From: Planctomyces sp. SH-PL62
GTDB lineage: Bacteria > Planctomycetota > Planctomycetia > Isosphaerales > Isosphaeraceae
Length of the DNA: 64,000 nucleotides
Direction: 5' to 3'
Assembly: GCF_001610895.1 (NCBI RefSeq)
Contig: NZ_CP011273.1
Coordinates: forward strand, 2,976,001 to 3,040,000
Part shown: piece by piece, positions 54,225 to 62,548 of the stretch
Layout: each line of letters begins with the position of its first letter
Position numbering within the stretch: the stretch's first letter is position 1
Program-made: the position numbers and the translations under genes
The notes under the pieces: generated by a model
What the model saw: the letters and a program-made list of their open reading frames with translations, nothing else
What the model was told of the DNA's origin: nothing
The model's database searches: none

Positions 54225-56096
54225 TCAGCCGTCCTGGCCGGCGGCGAGCCCTTCGAGACGCGCGCGCATCCGATCCAGGAGGGGGGCGGACTCGGGGGAG
54301 GGGGCCAGGTCGCGGAGCTGCTTGGGATCGGCGAGGACGTCGTAAAGTTCCTCGCGGCCGTCGGCGTTGCGGATGTACGACAGGCCCTCGGCGACGACGC
54401 CGGACATGGGCCCGCGCCAGGCGGGGGGGCGGGCGGGATTGGTGGAGATTTCCTCCTTGATCCGCACTTCGGTGAGGACCGGCGATTCGTCCGAGGGGCG
54501 GGCGGCGAGCGAGGAGCCCGGGAACGCGGAGGCGTCGACGCCCAGTACGTCGAGGACCGTCGCGGGGAGGTCGCGGAGGGTCACGGCCTCGCCGACCGTC
54601 TCGCCGCCGCGCGCGCCGTGGGGGAGCAACATCAGGAGCGGCACGCGCGTCTCCTGGTCGTACAGGCTTCGGCCGTGGCCGATCAGGTCGTGTTCGCCGA
54701 GGCCCTCGCCGTGGTCCGAGGTCAGGATCACCAGCGTGTCGTCGAGGACCCCCCGGCGCTCCAACTCGTCGAACAGCCGGCCGATCTGATCGTCGAGGTA
54801 CGCGAGGCAGTCGTCGTAGGCGTCGCGGGCCAGGCCGAGCTGCTCGTCGGTCAGCCCGGCGCGCGAGCGGACGTCCCAGTCGCGGATCAGGGCTTCCTCT
54901 TCGGGCGTCGCGGGGGGGCGGCCGAAGGGGCGCTTCGCCCCCTCGGGGGGGGTGAACGGGCCGTGGGCGTCGAAGTAATTGAGGAAGGCGAAGAACGGCT
55001 GGTCGTCCTTCGCCTTTTCCTCGCGGTCGAGCCACGACAGGAACGCCGCGTTGATCCGGCCGGCGTCCTTGCGACGACGCTCGACGCCGCCGAAGGGGTC
55101 GGAGAGCATTTGCACCGCCAGCCGGCCCAGCGAGGAGCAGCGGAGGGCCTCCTCCAGCGAGACGGCCGTCTGCTCCTCGTAGAAGTCGTCGTAGTGCTGG
55201 AATCCGCGGCCCAGGCCGAACCAGGCGTTGCAGAAGAAGGTGTTGGCGATGAACCCGGCCGTCGCGTAGCCGTGGGTCGAGAGCGCCTCGGCGAGCGTCG
55301 GGTAGGTCCGGTCCAGGGGCTGGTGCTCCCCCACGCCCAGTTCATGAGGCCATCGACCCGTGAACATGCTGGCGTGCGAGGGGAGCGTCCACGGCGCCGT
55401 CGAGCGGGCCTGATCGAAGCGGATCGCGCGGGCCGCCAGGCGGTTCAGGTTGGGCGTGGTGTCGCGGTCGTACCCGTACAGCCCGAGGCTCTCGGCGCGC
55501 ACGGTGTCGAGCACGAGCAGCAGGACGTTGGGCGCGTCGCCCTCGACGGGCGACGCCGGCGCCGGGAGGGGGCGTCGATCGAGCAGCACGGCGTGGGTGC
55601 GGTCCCAGCCCTGGAGGCTGATCGCGACCGCCCCCAGCGCCAGGGGGGCGACCAGCAGCGCGCGGCGGAGCTTCGCCGGGTGCGCCGAGCCGTGCCGGGC
55701 GGTGATCGCTCCCAGGCCCGCCGCCAGCGCGACCGCCGCGAACGCGTAGAGCCCCGGGACCGTCAGCAGCAGGGCCAGCCCGCAGAGGAACCCCATCGCC
55801 CAGAGCGTCAGCCGCCCCGCCCATCGCGGACCGAGCCAGGCGGCCAGCCCCAGCACCGCCCCGGAGACCCCGAAGATCGCCAGGTTCGACGCCGGGATCA
55901 TCCAGAAGAAATGCCGGGACATCTGGAACGTCCCCAGCGACACCCCGCCCGACACCGCGTTCCGCAGGAGCCATTGCGTCAGCTCCAGCGCCCCCGTCAA
56001 GAGCCCGAACAGGAGCGCCAATCGCGCGACCGCCAGCGGCGTCGCCGCCCGTTCGGCCGTCGGACTCGTCTCTCCCCGAGTCAGCGGGTCGTCCAT
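54225..56096 (-). CDS. Membrane sulfatase-like hydrolase (alkaline phosphatase superfamily)
   Basis: A 623-residue protein with four to five N-terminal membrane segments (residues about 20-190), then an extracytoplasmic sulfatase-fold domain beginning NVLLLVLDTVRAESLGLYG. Metal-binding elements include LVLDTVR, the TSDHGEGLGEHDLIGHGRS region and NYFDAHGPFTPP. At the nucleophile position the sequence is APWTLPSHASMFTG, with Thr rather than the Cys of formylglycine sulfatases, as in phosphoglycerol- or phosphoethanolamine-transferase-like members. GGAGG lies about nine bases upstream of ATG 56096. A typical sulfatase is therefore unlikely. Confidence 0.88.
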   Translation of the reverse strand: MDDPLTRGETSPTAERAATPLAVARLALLFGLLTGALELTQWLLRNAVSGGVSLGTFQMSRHFFWMIPASNLAIFGVSGAVLGLAAWLGPRWAGRLTLWAMGFLCGLALLLTVPGLYAFAAVALAAGLGAITARHGSAHPAKLRRALLVAPLALGAVAISLQGWDRTHAVLLDRRPLPAPASPVEGDAPNVLLLVLDTVRAESLGLYGYDRDTTPNLNRLAARAIRFDQARSTAPWTLPSHASMFTGRWPHELGVGEHQPLDRTYPTLAEALSTHGYATAGFIANTFFCNAWFGLGRGFQHYDDFYEEQTAVSLEEALRCSSLGRLAVQMLSDPFGGVERRRKDAGRINAAFLSWLDREEKAKDDQPFFAFLNYFDAHGPFTPPEGAKRPFGRPPATPEEEALIRDWDVRSRAGLTDEQLGLARDAYDDCLAYLDDQIGRLFDELERRGVLDDTLVILTSDHGEGLGEHDLIGHGRSLYDQETRVPLLMLLPHGARGGETVGEAVTLRDLPATVLDVLGVDASAFPGSSLAARPSDESPVLTEVRIKEEISTNPARPPAWRGPMSGVVAEGLSYIRNADGREELYDVLADPKQLRDLAPSPESAPLLDRMRARLEGLAAGQDG

Positions 56097-56179
56097 CCTG
56101 AAACGCCTCCATGCGTGTCCTTGGCGATCGAAACCCGGCCCACGAATACCCCGGATCGCCCATTTGGGCAACGCCGGAT

Positions 56180-57142
56180 TCAGGCCGGGGCCGATCCGGC
56201 CGGGGTCGGCCCCGGCCGTTCGCTCTGGACGATCGCGCGGCGGACGGCCTCGGCGACGCCGAGGGGATGGATGCCGGGGAACAGCTTGCGGGCCTCGTCG
56301 CCCCGGACGACGGTGGGGTTCTTGAGGCCCTCGATCAGGTGGCGGCCGACGCCGAACTTGGTCGGCGTGACGAGCGCGAGCCAGAGGCCGGAGAGCCACG
56401 GGGTCAGCACCGGGACCGAGATCAAGGTCCGGTGGAGCCCCTTCTGGCGGGCATACTCCTCGATCAGGTCGCGATACTTCACCACGTCGGCGCCGCCGAT
56501 CTCGACGATCCGCCCGGGGCCCGGCGGCAGGTCCAGGGCCTCGACCAGATAGTCCACCACGTCCTCGACGGCGATCGGCTGAGTGGGGGTGGAGAGCCAC
56601 TTCGGGCAGATCATCACGGGGAGGCGGTCGGTCAGGGATTTGACCAGGTCGTACGACAGGCTCCCGGGACCGAGGATCGCCGAGGCGCGGAACTCGATCG
56701 TCTCGACTCCCGAACGCCGGAGGACCTCGCCGACCTCGTGGCGGCTCTTGAGGTGGGGGGAGAGGCCGGGGTCGTCGTCGTCGCCCAGGCCGCCGAGATA
56801 GATGATCCGCCGGACCCCCGCGGCCCTGGCGGCGTCGCCGAAGTCGGCCGCCGCCCGACGGTCCTTCTCCGCGAAGTCCTCGGAGTTCGACATCATGTGG
56901 ACGAGATAGTACGCCGTCTCGACGCCGGCCAGGGCCGCATCGAGCGACTTGCGGTCGAGGACGTCCCCGGCGACGATTTCGACCCCCTCGCCGAACCGTT
57001 CCCGCAGGGCGTCGGGCTTGCGGGCCAGGCATCGCACGCGCTCGCTACGACGTTCCAGTGCCGGGATCAGACGGCCGCCGATGTAGCCGCTGGCCCCGAC
57101 GACGAGGATCCGCGGCGTCGTTGGGGGATTTACGTGCTGCAT
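56180..57142 (-). CDS. NAD(P)-binding SDR/NmrA-like protein
   Basis: A 320-residue Rossmann-fold protein with the nucleotide-binding motif ILVVGASGYIGGRLIPALE at the N-terminus and GVRRIIYLGGLGDD further on. The fold and the RASAILGPGSLSYDLVKSLTDRLP region resemble NAD(P)H-binding atypical SDRs related to NmrA and the NDUFA9 subunit. It is probably a reductase or regulator, cytoplasmic. It is divergent from the DUF1990 gene with a gap of only about 35 bases, so the two probably share a regulatory region. Confidence 0.88.
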   Translation of the reverse strand: MQHVNPPTTPRILVVGASGYIGGRLIPALERRSERVRCLARKPDALRERFGEGVEIVAGDVLDRKSLDAALAGVETAYYLVHMMSNSEDFAEKDRRAAADFGDAARAAGVRRIIYLGGLGDDDDPGLSPHLKSRHEVGEVLRRSGVETIEFRASAILGPGSLSYDLVKSLTDRLPVMICPKWLSTPTQPIAVEDVVDYLVEALDLPPGPGRIVEIGGADVVKYRDLIEEYARQKGLHRTLISVPVLTPWLSGLWLALVTPTKFGVGRHLIEGLKNPTVVRGDEARKLFPGIHPLGVAEAVRRAIVQSERPGPTPAGSAPA

Positions 57143-57177
57143 AGAATGTCGTGAACCTCTTCGGATCGCGGCCTTTC

Positions 57178-57798
57178 ATGGTGTCGTTGATGATATTCTT
57201 ACGCAAACCGTCTGCCGAAACCGTACGGAAGTTCCTCGACGATCAGGCGCGGCTTGATTTCACCTACAGCCCGGTCGGCGCGACCGCCGGCGCGGCGCCG
57301 CCCGGCTATCGGCTGAACCACACCCGCGAGCGGCTCGGCACCGGCCGCGCGACGTTCGAACGCGCCAGGGCCGCGCTGGACCGCTGGGACCAGTTCCGCA
57401 TCGGTTGGGCCGAGGTCCAGCCGGTCGACCAGCCGATCCAGCCCGGAGCCGTGGTGGCGATCGTCGCCCATCGGCTCGGCCTCTGGTGGCTCAACGCCTG
57501 CCGGGTCGTCTACGTCGTCGATGAGGACGACCCCGAGGCCCCCACGGCCCGCGTCGGCTTCGCCTACGGCACGCTCCCGGACCACGTCGGCGCCGGCGAG
57601 GAACGGTTCCTCATCGAATGGGACCGCGAGACCGACGAGGTCTGGTACGACGTGGCCGCCTTCTCGCAGCCCCACCTGCTCCTCACCCGCCTGGGATATC
57701 CCTACATGCGTCGGGCCCAGCGACGATTCGGCCTCGAATCCGCCGCGGCGATGGTCCGCGCCATGGCCGAACCGGAGGCCGCGACCGCGCCGGGATGA
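57178..57798 (+). CDS. DUF1990 family protein
   Basis: A 206-residue protein with the DUF1990 pattern: LDFTYSPVGATAG, then HTRERLGTGRATFERARAALDRW, VVAIVAHRLGLWWLNACRVVYVVDE, and the C-terminal WYDVAAFSQPHLLLTRLGYPYMRRAQRRFG. The function is not known, but the family is often adjacent to oxidoreductase genes, as here. Start choice is uncertain: ATG 57178 is used; ATG 57190 (MIFLRKPSAE) and GTG 57151 are alternatives. Confidence 0.86.
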   Translation: MVSLMIFLRKPSAETVRKFLDDQARLDFTYSPVGATAGAAPPGYRLNHTRERLGTGRATFERARAALDRWDQFRIGWAEVQPVDQPIQPGAVVAIVAHRLGLWWLNACRVVYVVDEDDPEAPTARVGFAYGTLPDHVGAGEERFLIEWDRETDEVWYDVAAFSQPHLLLTRLGYPYMRRAQRRFGLESAAAMVRAMAEPEAATAPG

Positions 57799-57947
57799 GG
57801 CGACGTCGCCCGGCCCGTTACATTCCGTTACGCGAATCGGCCGCGAATTCCCTTCAACGCCGGGCTTCGTATCCCTACCCTTGAAGTAGCCGCGCGTCGC
57901 GGCGTCGCGATCCGAACACGTCCCGACGGCCCTCAAGGAGCCTCGCC

Positions 57948-58661
57948 ATGTCCTCCCCGATCCGGCCGACCGACCGCCGGGCCTTCCTGGGCGCCCTCTC
58001 GCTGGGGGCGGCCTTCTTCACGACCCCCGGCCTGTTCGCCGAGGAACTGGCCCGCACCCCCGCCTGCACCGAGGGGCCGTTCTATCCCGACCACCTCCCG
58101 CTCGACGCGGACAACGACCTGATCGTCCTGGGCGACTCGCTCACGCCGGCCGTCGGCGAGATCACCCAGCTCCACGGCCGGATTCTCGACCTCGGCGGCA
58201 GCCCGATCAAGGACGCCGTCATCGAGATCTGGCAGTGCGACGCCAACGGCGTCTACCTCCACTCGGCCGACAGCGGCCGGGACCCCGCGAAGCAGGACAA
58301 GAACTTCCAGGGCTTCGGCCGCTTCACCACCGGGACGACGGGCGAATACCGATTCCGCACGATCAAGCCGGTCGTCTATTCCGGACGCCCCGCCCCCCAC
58401 ATCCACTTCAAGATCAAGAAGGGGGACCGAACGCTCCTGACCTCGCAGATCTTCATCGACGGCCATCCCGGAAACCAGAAGGACGGGGTGCTCCGGGGGG
58501 GCCTTGCAGAAGCCGATCGCAAGCTGCTGATGACCACTTTCAAGCCGATCCCGGATTCCAAGACCGGCGAGCTGGCGGCGACCTTCGACGTGATCCTCGG
58601 CCGCACGCTCGACGACCGGGCCCTGCACGCGATCCGCGACCGCATGCGGCGCGACGCCTGA
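57948..58661 (+). CDS. Tat-exported intradiol ring-cleavage dioxygenase-like protein
   Basis: A 237-residue protein of the protocatechuate 3,4-dioxygenase/catechol 1,2-dioxygenase superfamily. The N-terminus has a Tat-type leader (DRRAFLGALSLGAAFF). Family segments are ACTEGPFYPDHLPLD, GEITQLHGRILDLGG, AVIEIWQCDANGVYLH (Tyr ligand), YRFRTIKPVVYSGR and PHIHFKIK (His ligands). Export of such an enzyme is frequent in planctomycetes. The start is the ATG at 57948, with AAGGAG about ten bases upstream. No aromatic-degradation genes are adjacent. Confidence 0.9.
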   Translation: MSSPIRPTDRRAFLGALSLGAAFFTTPGLFAEELARTPACTEGPFYPDHLPLDADNDLIVLGDSLTPAVGEITQLHGRILDLGGSPIKDAVIEIWQCDANGVYLHSADSGRDPAKQDKNFQGFGRFTTGTTGEYRFRTIKPVVYSGRPAPHIHFKIKKGDRTLLTSQIFIDGHPGNQKDGVLRGGLAEADRKLLMTTFKPIPDSKTGELAATFDVILGRTLDDRALHAIRDRMRRDA

Positions 58662-58682
58662 GTTCGGCCCGTCGGCGTCGAT

Positions 58683-58711
58683 CCCGGCGCGACGATCGAC
58701 GTCGCGCCGGG
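58683..58711. terminator. Strong hairpin between convergent genes
   Basis: CCCGGCGCGAC pairs perfectly with GTCGCGCCGGG (11 bp) around GATCGAC, in the 57-base gap between the dioxygenase (+) and deaminase (-) genes. There is no T-run, but it probably terminates both. Confidence 0.65.
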
Positions 58712-58718
58712 CGGTTCG

Positions 58719-59396
58719 TCAATAGGCGACGTTGTCCTTCAACGCCGCGTATTCCTTCCAGACGTCGACGGCCTCGTCGCGCAGCAGGTTCAGCTCGGGG
58801 ATCTTCCGTTCGGCGATCGGCGTGGCGAACTGCTCGTAGATGAAGTCGTCGTCGAAGCCGCCGTAGGCCTTCGAGTCCGCGACGGTCGCGCCGTAGACGA
58901 TGCCGTCCAGGCCGGCCCAGTAGGCCGTCGCCAGGCACATCGGGCAGGGCTCCGACGAGGTGTAGAGGACGCAGCCGTCGAGCTTCAGCACCTTGAGCTT
59001 GCCGCAGGCGTTGCGGATCGCTTCCATCTCGCCGTGCCAGGTCGGGTCGTGGTTGGCGACCACGTGGTTCGAGCCTTCGCCCACGATCTCGCCGCTACCG
59101 TCCACGATCACGGCGCCGAAGGCCCCGCCGGTCCGCTTCTCGACCCCCGCCTTCCGCGAGTTGGCGATGGCCCGCCGCATGAAACCGTGCGACTGCTCGG
59201 GCGTGAAGCGATCGCGAAGCTCGTCGGCCGTCACCCAGACCTTGTCCGAGACCGCCCGGTCCTTCGACGGCGCGTCGGCCCCGCCGGCCCGGCTCGGCTG
59301 CACCGCCCAGGCCCCCAGGCCGACCCCCGCCAGGCCGGCCGCCACCGTGGCCAGCACCAGCCGTCTCCCGCCCCGCCAGTCTCGAATCCAAGCCAT
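58719..59396 (-). CDS. Membrane-anchored nucleoside/guanine deaminase (first of tandem pair)
   Basis: A 225-residue zinc-dependent deaminase. A membrane segment or uncleaved signal is present at residues 12-34 (RLVLATVAAGLAGVGLGAWAV). The deaminase domain has WHGEMEAIRNAC (His ligand and catalytic Glu) and SSEPCPMCLATAYWAG (two Cys ligands), and ends in the guanine-deaminase-like DDFIYEQF. Export is unusual for this family, which is cytoplasmic. GGGAGG lies eight bases before the ATG at 59396. The next gene on this strand is a close paralogue. Confidence 0.9.
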   Translation of the reverse strand: MAWIRDWRGGRRLVLATVAAGLAGVGLGAWAVQPSRAGGADAPSKDRAVSDKVWVTADELRDRFTPEQSHGFMRRAIANSRKAGVEKRTGGAFGAVIVDGSGEIVGEGSNHVVANHDPTWHGEMEAIRNACGKLKVLKLDGCVLYTSSEPCPMCLATAYWAGLDGIVYGATVADSKAYGGFDDDFIYEQFATPIAERKIPELNLLRDEAVDVWKEYAALKDNVAY

Positions 59397-59500
59397 CGCG
59401 ATGCCTCCCCGCCGAAACTCGTGGTCTCGCCCGAATCCCACGTCGAAGCAAGACTAGTTCACGTTCCTCGCGGGGGGGGGCGCGATTCCTCGATTCTCCT

Positions 59501-60184
59501 TCAGGGAGACTCGCCCGGCTGGGACTGGTACTCCCGCAGCACGGCGACGGCCTCGTCGCGGAGCAGGTCGACCACGGGGAGCTCGCGCGCGGCGGGGGGC
59601 GCGGCGATCTCGCTGTAGAGGAAGGCGTCGCCGAAGCCGTTGATTGCGGCGGCGTCGTCCGCGAGGGCCCCGAAAACGATCCCGTCGATTCCCGACCAGT
59701 AGGCCGCGGCCAGGCACATCGGGCAGGGCTCCGACGAGCTGTAGAGGATGCAGCCTTCGAGGTTGATCGTCTTCAGCGCGGCGCATGCGGCGCGTATCGC
59801 CTGCACCTCCCCATGGGCTGTCGGGTCGTGGTTCGCGAAGACGTGGTTCGAGCCGTCGCCCACGATCTCGCCGTCGCGGTCCACGATCACGGCGCCGAAC
59901 GGCCAGCCCGTCCGCTCCTCGATCCCGGCCTTGCGGGCGTTCGCGATGGCCCGCCGCATGAACCCGCGCGACGCCTCGTCGGAGAATCGGCCCTGGATCT
60001 CCTCGGCCGTCGCCCAGGCCCGCCGCGACGCCGCGCGCTCCGGTGATCCGGTGTTCGCGATCGTCCGGGGCCTCGGACGCCGTCGGGCCGCCCAGAGGCC
60101 CAGGCCGAAGCCGGCGATCGCCGTGACGATCGGGGCCACCAGGGAAGGCCCCCGATCCTCGCGATAAGGATTCCTGTCGACCAT
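59501..60184 (-). CDS. Membrane-anchored nucleoside/guanine deaminase (second of tandem pair)
   Basis: A 227-residue paralogue of the neighbouring deaminase with a membrane segment at residues 18-36 (SLVAPIVTAIAGFGLGLWAA). It has the same zinc motifs, AHGEVQAIRAAC and SSEPCPMCLAAAYWSG, and the shared block FMRRAIANARKAGIEERTG. Long stretches are near identical in sequence to the first copy, indicating tandem duplication. GGAGG lies nine bases before the ATG at 60184. Both keep all zinc and catalytic residues. Confidence 0.9.
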   Translation of the reverse strand: MVDRNPYREDRGPSLVAPIVTAIAGFGLGLWAARRRPRPRTIANTGSPERAASRRAWATAEEIQGRFSDEASRGFMRRAIANARKAGIEERTGWPFGAVIVDRDGEIVGDGSNHVFANHDPTAHGEVQAIRAACAALKTINLEGCILYSSSEPCPMCLAAAYWSGIDGIVFGALADDAAAINGFGDAFLYSEIAAPPAARELPVVDLLRDEAVAVLREYQSQPGESP

Positions 60185-60323
60185 CTTCCGATCCTCCCCG
60201 CCCGGCGAAGCCCCATGCACAGCGCCCACAGGGAGTCCAGCCTAGCAGGTCGAGCGGCGAAGTGGAGTGGGCGGGACTCCGGTTCACCCCGGAGAGGGGC
60301 GGGGCGTCCCGGCCGGGTCGGAA

Positions 60324-60524
60324 TTACCGGGGGCGGGGGGCCTTGGCCTTGCCCTTGAGCTGGTCGCGATGCGACTCCATCTGCTTCTGGAGGTCGGGGG
60401 GAGGGCCGGGGGGCTGGGGATTGGCGGGCATGCCTTCCTGCACGCCGTCGCAGCCGGTCAGGCCGAACACGAAGACGGCGAGGCCGCACCAGAGGATTGA
60501 ACGCTTCACCGGAGGTATCTCCAT
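60324..60524 (-). CDS. Small lipoprotein, DUF1559 companion
   Basis: A 66-residue lipoprotein with signal ILWCGLAVFVFGLTGC ending in a lipobox. The mature part is Pro/Lys/Gln-rich (PPDLQKQMESHRDQLKGKAK). It lies 100 bases downstream of a DUF1559 gene on the same strand, the order also seen at 27129-28417. The start is either ATG 60524 or an in-frame GTG five codons later. Confidence 0.78.
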   Translation of the reverse strand: MEIPPVKRSILWCGLAVFVFGLTGCDGVQEGMPANPQPPGPPPDLQKQMESHRDQLKGKAKAPRPR

Positions 60525-60624
60525 GAACCTGGGATCGACGAAGGGCGTCGCGACCGAGCGGGGGCGATGCCGGAGTCGGGGACGAATCCCCGGCCCCGGC
60601 TGAATCCCGTCCGGTCGCGTCGGA

Positions 60625-61683
60625 TCAATAGGCGTCGGAGCTGACGATCTCACCGCCCGCGCGGGAGCCGAGGGCCCACCACGCCTGGCTGTTGATCGAA
60701 TCCTTGATGAACCGGACCGAGCCGTCCGCGAAGGCGACGTTCACGCCCCCTGGATGGTTGCTGGTCGCGGAGGCCCCGCTCAGGCCGCCGACGAGCAGGA
60801 ACGAGGGCTCCAGCGAGGTCGGGTTCTTGCACGACGCCGCGTTGGGCGGCAGATAGTGGGTGTAGCTGGAGAGCGAGAGGTGGCCCGGGTAGCCGATGAA
60901 CTGGAACTGGCCGACCACGTTGCCGTTGACCGGCTGGGCCGACTCCATGGCCGCGCGGCACTGCTGGACGAACGACAGGGCGCCGACCTCGCCCGAGCCG
61001 GGCGCCGCCCCCGACGAGGTCAGCGTGTAGATGCCCCGCTTGGATTCGGGCGAGCCGGGACGGATCGGGACGTTCCCAGGAACGCCGACGAGCCGCTCGC
61101 TGAAGGCCCCCGTGTTCGAGGTGCCGTCCGTGATGGAAGCGATCCGGATCGGCCCCGGCTTGCTCAGATACGGCCCCAGCTCGGTCGAGACGTTGACCGA
61201 CGGGATCATCAGGCCGGAGTTCGGCGAGATGCAGCCGGGCCCGCCGTAGTTCGCGACGTAATTGGCGATGGAGTAGCTGCCGTAGATCCGCTCGGTCCGG
61301 CTCTCGGACGGGCACAGCCAGAGCGCCAGCTGGGTGTAAGCGGCCGTCGTGTTGTCCGCCGACCACGGGTCGACCCAGTAGTTCACCGTGTTGTAGACGG
61401 TCTGCTGCTCCATCTGCGGCAGCAGCGCCGAGTACCAGTTGAAGCCCCAGTTGTCCTGCCCCGACGGCACCGTCCACGTGGACTGGGCCGGCATCGCTTC
61501 GTTGCTCGACACGTAGTTGTGGAGCGCCAAGCCCATCTGCTTCAGGTTGTTGACGCACTGGGCGCGCCTGGCCGCCTCGCGGGCCGCCTGGACGGCCGGC
61601 AGCAGCAGGGCAATCAGGACGGCGATGATCGCGATCACCACCAGCAGCTCGATCAGCGTGAAGCCGCTGCGTACTTTCCGCAT
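60625..61683 (-). CDS. DUF1559 pseudopilin-like protein (5 of 6)
   Basis: A 352-residue pseudopilin-like protein with [56 protein letters not shown] and C-terminal [20 protein letters not shown] ending SSDAY. It is followed by the lipoprotein gene on the same strand. The DNA encoding the leader helix is nearly identical to that of the other DUF1559 genes. Confidence 0.93.
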   Translation of the reverse strand: MRKVRSGFTLIELLVVIAIIAVLIALLLPAVQAAREAARRAQCVNNLKQMGLALHNYVSSNEAMPAQSTWTVPSGQDNWGFNWYSALLPQMEQQTVYNTVNYWVDPWSADNTTAAYTQLALWLCPSESRTERIYGSYSIANYVANYGGPGCISPNSGLMIPSVNVSTELGPYLSKPGPIRIASITDGTSNTGAFSERLVGVPGNVPIRPGSPESKRGIYTLTSSGAAPGSGEVGALSFVQQCRAAMESAQPVNGNVVGQFQFIGYPGHLSLSSYTHYLPPNAASCKNPTSLEPSFLLVGGLSGASATSNHPGGVNVAFADGSVRFIKDSINSQAWWALGSRAGGEIVSSDAY

Positions 61684-62245
61684 CGTCGTGTAACCTCCGC
61701 CTGGCTCGGGTCGCGGAGGCTCGCGCCCGGCCTTCGAAATCGCTCACTGCACCGTGAGGATTCGTCGAATCCGGGGGTCGAAGAACCGCGACCCAGGATG
61801 TTGATCAATGAGAGCCTTACGAATTTCCGAAGGGCAGCGCGGCTGGGGAGGACCCGCATCGTTTGCCCGGAGGCTCGAGGCGGGGGGGAGGGACCGTCGC
61901 ATCGCGTGTCGTCGCGAGCCCCGGGAGATCGATGCAAGGAGGACGCTTCGGCCCCCCTTCATCGATTCTTAGTTTATTCGGACTCGCGCCGGCCCCGCAA
62001 GCCTCCCCGGAACGAATTCTTGCGTCGCGATCCGGCCGACGATCCCGATCGCGCCGCCGGCCGATCGTCGGCACGGCCTCAGGGCGGCGTCGGAAATCAA
62101 TCTCGATAAAACCTGTAGGAATTGTCGATATTGGTCTTGCTCGGTCGAGGCGAGTCTTGCATAATCCGACCGACAGATGCGGTGTATGCCGTCGTCGACG
62201 TCCGGGACGTCGACCCGCGGCCAGGGAATGTCCCGGGAGGTGATC
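61684..62245. other. Region upstream of DUF1559 (minus) and YezD-like (plus) genes
   Basis: About 560 bases with no convincing gene. The left half is a GC-rich divergent promoter region of the DUF1559 gene, with an AT-rich patch near 61960-61985. The right part holds the promoter at 62137-62165 and the leader of the YezD-like gene. Confidence 0.5.
62137..62165 (+). promoter_or_regulatory. Sigma70-like promoter upstream of the YezD-like gene
   Basis: TTGCTC (62137-62142) and CATAAT (62160-62165) are separated by 17 bases, the best housekeeping-type promoter match I noticed in the window. Transcription would begin near 62172 and give a leader of about 75 bases. Confidence 0.5.
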
Positions 62246-62431
62246 ATGGCAGAGCGTAGGCTTCCCGTCGGGAACGGCGAGCGTTCGAGACTCCCGATCG
62301 CGACGAGCGAACTCGACCTCGATCGGGTCCGCGCCGCGGTGCGGGACATCCGCTACGGCGAGGTCCGCGTGATCATCCAGGACGGCCTGATCGTGCAGAT
62401 CGAGCGTCTGGAGAAGCAACGGCTCCGCTGA
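62246..62431 (+). CDS. YezD-like DUF2292 protein
   Basis: A 61-residue protein, MAERRLPVGNGERS followed by LDLDRVRAAVRDIRYGEVRV and IIQDGLIVQIERLEKQRL, matching the YezD/DUF2292 pattern. In other bacteria this family sits with sulfur-assimilation genes and is tied to cysteine metabolism; no such gene is adjacent here. The ATG at 62246 has a strong GGGAGGTGATC leader. The DUF1559 gene follows 117 bases downstream. Confidence 0.85.
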   Translation: MAERRLPVGNGERSRLPIATSELDLDRVRAAVRDIRYGEVRVIIQDGLIVQIERLEKQRLR

Positions 62432-62548
62432 CGGCGTCCCCGCCCCAATCCCGCCGACTCGACCACGAGAGGCGTGTCGAATCTTCCCTTTGACGCGGGC
62501 CGTCCACCGGAACGACCGGAGACGCCCCGCACGAATCTGGAGGATGGC

